Assembly (NCBI GenBank): GCA_024698005.1 | Contig: JAILRW010000058.1 | Location: 1-45,324 of the forward strand | DNA length: 45,324 nt | Source of the DNA: Sphaerochaetaceae bacterium | GTDB taxonomy: Bacteria; Spirochaetota; Spirochaetia; Sphaerochaetales; Sphaerochaetaceae | Direction: 5' to 3' | Part shown: piece after piece, positions 39,707-45,324 of the stretch | Numbering within the stretch: position 1 is the stretch's first letter | Layout: the number at the start of each line of letters is the position of its first letter | Translations under genes and position numbers: made by a program | The notes under the pieces: model-generated | Databases searched by the model: none | What the model was told of the DNA's origin: nothing | The model's input: the letters and a program-made list of their open reading frames with translations, nothing else

Positions 39707-40453
39707 TTAACCATTGAAACTATTAAAGATGTGCTCTCTAGAAAGCGGATTTATGCGTGAAATTTCCTTTACAATTGGTTTTAGCTTACTTCTTATATTT
39801 GTCTGGTCGTATGGGCAGACTGGCTTGACTACTGGAAGGTCATACTCGTTTGCAAGTCTTTTTGTGACTGACTCATGCACTAGGATCATCGGTCTTATGA
39901 CCTTAAGTTTTCCATCAAAGAAATCTTGTACACACTTCATTGGAGCAAGCTTAGAATGGAAGCACTGGTTCATAAGTGCCGTCTCTACAAAGTCATCGAG
40001 GTGGTGACCCATGGCAATGAGCGTTGCTCCCTTTTTCTGAGCATATTCAAATAGTATCTTCCTTCTGTTTCTTGAACAGATGTAGCAGTTGTATTCTTCT
40101 TCATTGTTAGAAGCAAACTGTCTTTCATCCAATATTTCCAGCTCAATATCCAGACTTGAAAAGTATTCTTTCAAGAGAGATCTATATTCTTCTGGGATTG
40201 GATGCTCAACCCAGTTGATCATCAAGGCAGTTAGGCCGTAGCGATCTTTTATCCATTTTCTTCTGAGTGAAAGGGCAAGAGCCAGGGCAAGGGAGTCCTT
40301 TCCTCCAGAGACAGCAAGGAGCACATTGTCTCCTTTCTTTATCATCCCATAGCGATTAATTGCCTTACCTGTTAGCTTTACAAATCTCAAGACCCAAGGA
40401 GGAAGCTTTCCATCTAGAAGCTCCCTGTAATCTTTTCTTTCATCAGAAGACAT
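39707..40453 (-). CDS. ttcA: TtcA-like tRNA 2-thiolation PP-loop ATPase
   Basis: The protein is 248 aa. The PP-loop SGGKDSLALAL (near 50) activates the target uridine/cytidine, CYICSRNRRK (near 125) holds two of the cluster Cys, and a later Cys in KPVCPYDQ is the likely third, as in the [4Fe-4S] TtcA enzymes that make 2-thiocytidine at tRNA position 32. AMGHHLDDFVETALMNQ also fits TtcA/TilS relatives. The ATG at 40453 overlaps the HD gene by 11 bp; the upstream TTG is not used here. Confidence 0.85.
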   Translation of the reverse strand: MSSDERKDYRELLDGKLPPWVLRFVKLTGKAINRYGMIKKGDNVLLAVSGGKDSLALALALSLRRKWIKDRYGLTALMINWVEHPIPEEYRSLLKEYFSSLDIELEILDERQFASNNEEEYNCYICSRNRRKILFEYAQKKGATLIAMGHHLDDFVETALMNQCFHSKLAPMKCVQDFFDGKLKVIRPMILVHESVTKRLANEYDLPVVKPVCPYDQTNIRSKLKPIVKEISRINPLSREHIFNSFNG

Positions 40454-41696
40454 TTTCAACAACTCTTTCTACCTTTTCTTTAGAAACGTAAGCAGGAGTG
40501 AAGACACTAACAACTCTCAGAGAGGTTGCGAACTGCTTGCCAATATCTTTACTGAATAGGCCAGATACCTCACAAAAGGCTTTTGTAGATCCATCTTCCA
40601 TGATGATACTTACGTCGGCTTCAAAGGAAATTGGCTCTGGAATATCGATAATAACTTCATGCCTTTCAAGCTGTGGATAATCCTTCTTGAGATGCATGTA
40701 GATTTTATCTTCTGCTTCAAAACGATTCTCTATGTTACCTGCAGCCTTTTCAAGTTCGCCATCTTTTTCCCACTGCTTTGTATAGGATGCCTTGAAAAGG
40801 CGACTGTTTGCTACATCTCTGATTAGGCTAAAAGGTGGATACTCTCTGTCTTCAAGTCCCTGGAACTGGAAGTCGTCAAGCATTATAAGCTCTTCTTTTT
40901 TTAGAACGCCCTCTCTGAGTGCAGATAGCAATGCTTTCTTTATCATGGCAGTAGCACTTCTTGTGCCCTTGTGCCAGTAGACATTCTTGTACATCAGATA
41001 CTTTGAGAAGAGTATGTTCTCAAGCGACTGGTAGTTAGAATATGGCAAGGCAAGACGGCCATCGTGAAGAATTACGGAAGAGAGGATGTGATCGTTGTCC
41101 TGAATGCCATAGGGGACACCTGCAAAGAATGCATCTCGGTTGAGGTAATCGAGTTTATCAGGATCGAGTGCACCAGAAAGGAAGTTTCTATAAATCTCAG
41201 TTTCACTGTCAGCGTCTCTGGTCTTATCGATGATTGAGGCAACCATTTCTTTATCAGCACCCGCATTGTCTATCGCTTCGCTAAGCTCCTTATCATTCAG
41301 AATCTGCTCGGCTGCGATCTCTTCATGCTCTCTTATCTTTATTTCCTTGAGTGAGTGGGCATATGGAAAGTGGCCAATATCATGAAGTAGGCAGGCTGCA
41401 AGAAAGCTTCTTTCTCCCTTTACTGTGAATGGGCACACTTGCCTTGTCAGAAGTCCAAGGAGCAACTCTCTGCCAATTCTATAGACACCAAGGGAGTGGG
41501 AGAGGCGAGTGTGGACAGCACCTGGATAGATGTGGCAGGTAGGGCCATTCTGTCTTATCCTGTCAAGCTTCTGCATCTGCTTGGTCATGATGATGTTCTT
41601 CATCCCATCATCGAGTGGAATATTTTTCCACAGTGGGTCTCTATATGCATGGATAAAACCCTCTGTCAGTGCATTCATCAAGCTTGGATTGTTCAT
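40443..41696 (-). CDS. HD-domain phosphohydrolase (YwfO/dNTPase-like)
   Basis: The protein is 417 aa. The HD metal ligands are HTRLSHSLGV (near 62), LLHDIGHFPYAHS (HD near 105), and the distal Asp in LDPDKLDYLNRD (near 180). This arrangement is that of COG1078/SAMHD1-like nucleotide triphosphohydrolases; dNTP hydrolysis or a regulatory ligand-binding role are both possible. AGGAGG precedes the ATG. It is the first gene of the HD-ttcA-FecR unit and divergent from a small exported protein. Confidence 0.87.
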   Translation of the reverse strand: MNNPSLMNALTEGFIHAYRDPLWKNIPLDDGMKNIIMTKQMQKLDRIRQNGPTCHIYPGAVHTRLSHSLGVYRIGRELLLGLLTRQVCPFTVKGERSFLAACLLHDIGHFPYAHSLKEIKIREHEEIAAEQILNDKELSEAIDNAGADKEMVASIIDKTRDADSETEIYRNFLSGALDPDKLDYLNRDAFFAGVPYGIQDNDHILSSVILHDGRLALPYSNYQSLENILFSKYLMYKNVYWHKGTRSATAMIKKALLSALREGVLKKEELIMLDDFQFQGLEDREYPPFSLIRDVANSRLFKASYTKQWEKDGELEKAAGNIENRFEAEDKIYMHLKKDYPQLERHEVIIDIPEPISFEADVSIIMEDGSTKAFCEVSGLFSKDIGKQFATSLRVVSVFTPAYVSKEKVERVVENVF

Positions 41697-41747
41697 CTCT
41701 TTCCTCCTATAGAAAATTTAACAGTCGCGACGATCAAAGAAAAGTAG

Positions 41748-41753
41748 TAATAT
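41748..41753 (+). promoter_or_regulatory. -10 box of the 124-aa exported-protein gene
   Basis: TAATAT, 6 nt before the ATG at 41760. No good -35 and no ribosome-binding site. Confidence 0.45.
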
Positions 41754-41759
41754 TGCCCT

Positions 41760-42134
41760 ATGAAACTCTCCGTGGCCATTTTAATTCTCTTGTTTTCTTT
41801 AGGTACCATCAACGCCACGGTGAAGTATGGTAGTGATAAGGATATCGGTCCTCTTTCTGATCCAGAAGTTGGAAGTGTTGAAGAGAAGCTTAGCGAAGCA
41901 TTCAATGAACCTTACTCTCTTGAATGGGTCGAGAATTATGTTTCCAAAGAAGATCAGAAGATCTTCACAATGCAATATTCTAAGAACCTTCTCTCTCTCT
42001 TGCCTCTTGAGGATTATGTCTATTCATCAAGTGAAGAGGGGACTTTCTTCCTCAAAAGCAGGAAAAACAAGGCCATCATCACAGTTTTCTATGATTCAGG
42101 CCTTATCAATTCTTTAGGTATCTCTACTTATTGA
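41760..42134 (+). CDS. small exported protein, unknown function
   Basis: The protein is 124 aa. It has a signal peptide (MKLSVAILILLFSLGTINAT, probable cleavage after NAT). The mature 100 residues carry an Asp/Glu-rich start and a compact end (NKAIITVFYDSGLINSLGISTY). I do not recognise it. A -10 box 6 nt from the ATG suggests a leaderless message. The last 11 bp overlap the end of convergent pepF. Confidence 0.65.
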   Translation: MKLSVAILILLFSLGTINATVKYGSDKDIGPLSDPEVGSVEEKLSEAFNEPYSLEWVENYVSKEDQKIFTMQYSKNLLSLLPLEDYVYSSSEEGTFFLKSRKNKAIITVFYDSGLINSLGISTY

Positions 42135-43896
42135 TCAGGTGCTCAAATTCATCGAGCAGTGACTCGAAGTATCTGATTGCATCATCTACTGGCTCTGGGG
42201 AAGACATATCTACTCCAGCCTTCTTCAATGATTCGATTGGATAGCTGGAGCCACCACTCTTGAGGAATGACAGGTAATCTTCTCTTTCCTTATCACCGCC
42301 CTTTGTCACTCTATTTGCAAGGGCAATAGCAGCACTGATTCCAGTTGAATACTTATAAACATAGAATGCGTTGTAGAAGTGAGGAATTCTCAATCCTTCA
42401 AGATCACTTGCCTCCTCAAATACCATGTTAGGACCAAAGTACTCTTCCAAAAGAGCTCTGTAGCTCTTTCTGAAGAAGTCGAAGGTCAGAGCTTCTCCTC
42501 TTTCAGCTGCTTCGTGACAGAGCAGTTCGTACTCAGCAAACATTGTCTGTCTGAAAAGAGTAGCTACGATATCTGAAAGCTGGTTTGATATAAGGTATGC
42601 CTTGAGAAGGTCATCTTCACTTGTGTTTATGAGATACCTGGCTAGAAGCTGTTCGTTGAAGGTAGATGCAACTTCGGCTTCAAAGATTGAGTAGTCGTAG
42701 TGCATGAATGGATTGTTTCTCGTGCTGTAGTAGCTGTGCATTGAGTGTCCACCTTCGTGGATAAGAGTGAAGACAGAATTGAGTACTTCATCCTTGTAGC
42801 TCATAAGAATATAAGGGTTGCCTGTAAAACAGCCAGCGGAGAATGCACCTGAGCGCTTTCCTTCATTCTCATATCTATCTACCCATCTTTCACTTGTCAG
42901 ACCCTTTACAATTGTTTCCTGATACTCTTTTCCTAGAGGAGCAACTGCATTCTTGATGAGCTCGACTGCCTCATCATAGGTGTGAGTAGACTTTACTCCA
43001 CTTACAAGAGGTACATAGACATCGTAGTGATTGAGTTTTTCTTTCTTCAATACTTTTGCCATCACAGCATAGTAGCGATGGAGGATAGGAAAGCCTTTAT
43101 GGACACTTTTGATGAGGTTTTTGTAGACTTCCTCTGGCACGTTATCAGGGAAGAGGGAAGCATCAAGGGATGATTTATAGCCTCTTGCACGGGAGATAAA
43201 GATATCTCTCTGAATTGAGCCAGCATAGAGACGAGAGATCACATGCTGGTTCTTTTCATACTCCCTGTAGTACTTTGTGAAAGCTTCCTTTCTTATCTTC
43301 TCATCCTCACTCCTTATGAAGGTGGAGTAGGAGGCGTGAGTGAGCTTTTCTCCAGCTACATCCTCAAAGCTGAGGTCTACGTTGTTTAGATCCTGGAAGG
43401 CATTCTGTGCTGTCTGCCCTGACTCGATAGAGAGTGCGAGAAGTCTCTCTTCTTTCTTGGAAAGGGTGTAAGGGGAGAAACGGAGAATCTTCTCAAGGTA
43501 GATTCTGAACTCCTTGAAACGCTCTTCCTTAAGCTTGTCTTCAAGCATCTTCTTGTCAAGTTCAAGCAGTTCTGGTTCAAACCAGCTGAGGTTCTGGCTA
43601 AGGTTTGCACCTAGTGATTCAGCCATGCCAGCTCTTCTCTGATTCTCTGCATCCGAAGCGTCTGCAGAATAGTTCAGGAATGCCCAGTTTGCAATGCATT
43701 CGTATTCAATTTCATCATCTCTGAGCTTTACAAGAAAGTTGTATAGATTGTCACCTTCAGCCAGTTTTCCCTGGTAGGCAGCAAACCCTGTTATTCTTTC
43801 CATAAGAGCCTTGAATCTCTCTTCCCACTCTGCTTCATTCTTGCAAAGGGCAGTAAGGTCCCAAGTATTTTCTATTTTCTGTTCACACCTTTTCAT
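42124..43896 (-). CDS. pepF: oligoendopeptidase F (M3B metallopeptidase)
   Basis: The protein is 590 aa. It cleaves cytoplasmic oligopeptides. The zinc site is HEGGH (380-384), with the third ligand Glu in FEAEVAS near 408. The helical N-terminal region (ENTWDLTALCKNEAEWEERF) and SGAFSAGCFTGNPYILMSY before the active site are family signatures. GGAGG 6 nt before the ATG overlaps the end of rdgB; the two genes overlap by 14 bp, so they form one unit. Confidence 0.95.
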   Translation of the reverse strand: MKRCEQKIENTWDLTALCKNEAEWEERFKALMERITGFAAYQGKLAEGDNLYNFLVKLRDDEIEYECIANWAFLNYSADASDAENQRRAGMAESLGANLSQNLSWFEPELLELDKKMLEDKLKEERFKEFRIYLEKILRFSPYTLSKKEERLLALSIESGQTAQNAFQDLNNVDLSFEDVAGEKLTHASYSTFIRSEDEKIRKEAFTKYYREYEKNQHVISRLYAGSIQRDIFISRARGYKSSLDASLFPDNVPEEVYKNLIKSVHKGFPILHRYYAVMAKVLKKEKLNHYDVYVPLVSGVKSTHTYDEAVELIKNAVAPLGKEYQETIVKGLTSERWVDRYENEGKRSGAFSAGCFTGNPYILMSYKDEVLNSVFTLIHEGGHSMHSYYSTRNNPFMHYDYSIFEAEVASTFNEQLLARYLINTSEDDLLKAYLISNQLSDIVATLFRQTMFAEYELLCHEAAERGEALTFDFFRKSYRALLEEYFGPNMVFEEASDLEGLRIPHFYNAFYVYKYSTGISAAIALANRVTKGGDKEREDYLSFLKSGGSSYPIESLKKAGVDMSSPEPVDDAIRYFESLLDEFEHLINK

Positions 43897-44482
43897 TCAT
43901 GACCTCCATAAGCAGCTTATTCATCTTTCTTGCAGCTCTACCTCTGTGACTGTGCTCGTCTTTTTCTTCTGCACTCAGCTCTGCTGCTGTTCTACCTGTA
44001 TCCTCAACAAGGAAGACAGGGTCATAGCCAAAGCCTTCTATTCCACGGGGAGTAGTTGCAATTGAACCTTCGACGCACTCCTCGATGATATATATTCTCT
44101 CCTTTGAGAGCATAAGAACAAGTGCACAGACAAATCGAGCACTTCTTACGATGTTTCCTTCGAGATTCTTTATAAGCAATGTGTACTGCTCTTGGCTTGT
44201 TAGCTTCTTTTCTTCTGTACAACCATATCGGGCAGTGTGAATTCCAGGATTTCCTCCAAGACCATCACAGACTAGACCTGAATCATCAGCAATGACAGGT
44301 TGATTTACTATCTCATAGAGGCTTCTAGCTTTTATGAGTGCATTTTCGATAAAGGTTGAACCATTTTCTACTGGATCGAATGAAATACCTTCTTCTTTGG
44401 GAAGAGTCAGTTCAAAGCCTCCCAAGAGTCTTTTCATCTCTTGTTTCTTATGTTCATTACCGCTGGCAAAATAGAGTTTCAT
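43883..44482 (-). CDS. rdgB: XTP/dITP diphosphatase
   Basis: The protein is 199 aa. It removes non-canonical purine triphosphates (XTP, dITP), protecting DNA. Signatures: SGNEHKKQEM at the start, ADDSGL (near 67), GFGYDPVF (near 150) and HSHRGRA (near 180). AAAGGA stands 8 nt before the ATG. It leads the rdgB-pepF unit. An IS605-type element lies directly upstream, so its native promoter is missing or displaced. Confidence 0.94.
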   Translation of the reverse strand: MKLYFASGNEHKKQEMKRLLGGFELTLPKEEGISFDPVENGSTFIENALIKARSLYEIVNQPVIADDSGLVCDGLGGNPGIHTARYGCTEEKKLTSQEQYTLLIKNLEGNIVRSARFVCALVLMLSKERIYIIEECVEGSIATTPRGIEGFGYDPVFLVEDTGRTAAELSAEEKDEHSHRGRAARKMNKLLMEVMNEKV

Positions 44483-44515
44483 AAATAAAATCCTTTCTGT
44501 TGTTGTAGGCGGAAA

Positions 44516-44537
44516 CCCACTGCCCTTGGGCGGTGGG
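44516..44537. repeat. putative IS left-end hairpin
   Basis: CCCACTGCC pairs with GGCGGTGGG (one G-U) around a 4-nt loop. It lies 24 nt beyond the 3' end of tnpA, where TnpA-recognised subterminal hairpins sit in this family. Confidence 0.65.
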
Positions 44538-44561
44538 AGGAGCTTTGTGAATTCGTAGCCA

Positions 44562-44966
44562 TTAACCTTGGCTCTCGATATACTTTTGTATAGTGGATGA
44601 TGATACTTCGCTTATACTACAAGCAAAATATCCGTCGGACCAAAAGATTTTCTTTTTCCAATACTGTTTAGACAAAAAGTTTGGATATTTCTGTCAAAGA
44701 TAGTATGTGGTCTGCTGTTTAATAAGTTTTACCATGTCGCAAACTCTATCCGTGGTATCATAGCTGATAAGAAAATGTATATGGTCTTTATCAGTTTCCA
44801 TAGCTATAATACCGTAACCTTTAGAATTGCAGATATCGTATATCTTTTGTTTTACATTGTCAGCGATAGAACCTTTAAGTATTTGCTTGCGGTACTTTGT
44901 AACAAGAACCATATGCACTTTCAGGCTATATTTGCGTCTGTTATAACGGTTATATCTATTATCCAT
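44562..44966 (-). pseudogene. tnpA: tnpA transposase, interrupted by an in-frame TGA
   Basis: The full frame would be 134 aa. It starts MDNRYNRYNRRKYSLKVHMV with AAGGA 7 nt upstream, and keeps the HUH pair in DHIHFLI (near 71). At 44694-44696 a TGA stands after TTYYL, where relatives have Trp; the frame then continues exactly as a normal TnpA (QKYPNFLSKQYWKKK, FWSDGYFACS, STIQKYIESQG) to TAA at 44562. The catalytic Tyr lies in that last segment (KYIES), so the truncated 90-residue product should be inactive unless TGA is read through. A single TGG to TGA change explains it. Confidence 0.88.
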
Positions 44967-44991
44967 ATCGAGTCCTTCAAATATATTGACT

Positions 44992-45026
44992 TTCACTAAT
45001 GAATAGTATAACATATACTTAGTGAA
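44992..45026. repeat. palindrome between tnpA and tnpB
   Basis: TTCACTA (44992-44998) with TAGTGAA (45020-45026) enclose AGTATA (45005-45010) with TATACT (45014-45019). It lies in the divergent promoter region and could be an operator or a hairpin in the tnpB leader. Confidence 0.55.
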
Positions 45027-45045
45027 ATATCTATGAGGTGAAATT

Positions 45046-45324
45046 GTGGAACAGGTGACAGTTACGGCTAAAATTCAGATATCCGTTAATGCAGGCAGTA
45101 AGGTTTTACTTGATGAAACCATATCTGTTTATTCTGATGCCTGCAATTTTGTGTCTGACTATGTGTTCCGTACTCACGACTTAAAGCAGTTTTCCTTGAA
45201 TAAGGTTTTGTATTCCACACTTCGAGAAAGGTTTGGTCTTAAATCCCAAATGGCCCAATCTGTGTTCAAGACGGTTATTGCAAGATATAAGACTATCCTC
45301 GAAAATCAGAAGAAGTGGATTCGG
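45046..45324 (+). CDS. tnpB: TnpB (IS605-type RNA-guided nuclease), N-terminal part
   Basis: 93 codons are seen to the window edge. The GTG start has GAGGTG 5 nt upstream. The sequence VEQVTVTAKIQISV, LKQFSLNKVLYSTLRERFGL, SQMAQSVFKTVIARYKTIL matches the N-terminal region of TnpB proteins, the RNA-guided DNA nucleases ancestral to Cas12. The RuvC and zinc parts, and the right-end guide RNA, lie outside, so activity cannot be judged. Confidence 0.85.
   Translation, partial: MEQVTVTAKIQISVNAGSKVLLDETISVYSDACNFVSDYVFRTHDLKQFSLNKVLYSTLRERFGLKSQMAQSVFKTVIARYKTILENQKKWIR

Larger units (their letters stand above)
44505..45324. mobile_element. IS200/IS605-type element, left end and interior (right end outside window)
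   Basis: Divergent tnpA (-) and tnpB (+) genes define an IS605-type element. The likely left-end hairpin is at 44516-44537. The exact left tip cannot be fixed without an empty-site comparison, and the right end lies beyond the window. These elements move as single strands by the TnpA HUH/Tyr transposase and leave no target duplication, so none was looked for. Confidence 0.8.

Noticed and set aside
44694-44696. TGA read as tryptophan (genetic code 4)
   Set aside because: TGG is used for Trp nearby in the same frame, and TGA is the stop of rsuA, valS, recQ and others, so this is a nonsense change.

Overview
The window looks like chromosome from a fermentative, host-associated spirochaete of the Treponema/Sphaerochaeta kind. 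This is inferred from gene content: a BspA-like repeat surface protein, secreted proteins ending in Phe that look like outer-membrane barrels, a DUF4105/Lnb-type membrane protein, a histone H1-like (Hc1) protein, an acetate kinase with a C-terminal extension and an oligoendopeptidase F. No 16S gene is present to confirm it. Almost all of the window is compact core genome. The clearly accessory parts are the BspA-like gene fragment at the left edge and an IS200/IS605 element at the right edge.

Layout. 1-3.3 kb: 3' part of a BspA-like gene, a barrel-like secreted protein (-), rsuA (+) and two identical tandem tRNA-Pro(UGG) genes. 3.3-8.6 kb: nth, a small unknown gene (-), rpmB behind a strongly structured leader, then thrA-thrC; the ThrA aspartokinase half has lost its catalytic motifs. 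8.6-13.3 kb (-): recQ, a MATE pump and a chagasin-like protease-inhibitor lipoprotein in one operon, then ackA. 13.5-20.7 kb: a secreted protein, murB (-), cysS with an ECF sigma and a zinc-type anti-sigma, then valS and a 59-residue Hc1-like gene (-). 21-27 kb: lon with a U32 protein (-), arcC (+) and the DUF4105 protein (-). 27-36 kb (+): recO-recJ, serA-serC-Lrp regulator, a second MATE pump, and an acyltransferase with a lipoprotein. 36-44.5 kb (-): mutL; an HD phosphohydrolase, ttcA-like and FecR-like cluster; a small exported protein (+); rdgB-pepF. 44.5 kb to the end: the IS605-type element, with tnpA broken by an in-frame TGA and the start of tnpB.

How it works together. Threonine synthesis (thrA-thrC), serine synthesis (serA-serC with an Lrp-type regulator), DNA repair (nth, recQ, recO-recJ, mutL, rdgB), aminoacylation (cysS, valS) and cell wall (murB) are each arranged as short transcription units. 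Intergenic regions are very tight. Convergent genes overlap at their 3' ends, terminators abut or overlap the next promoter, and many first genes have a -10 box only 6-8 nt from the ATG. This points to frequent leaderless mRNAs. The most unusual items are that leaderless pattern, the terminator/promoter fusions, the pseudo-aspartokinase ThrA, the rpmB leader RNA and the Hc1-like small gene. No CRISPR array, prophage or defence island is visible.
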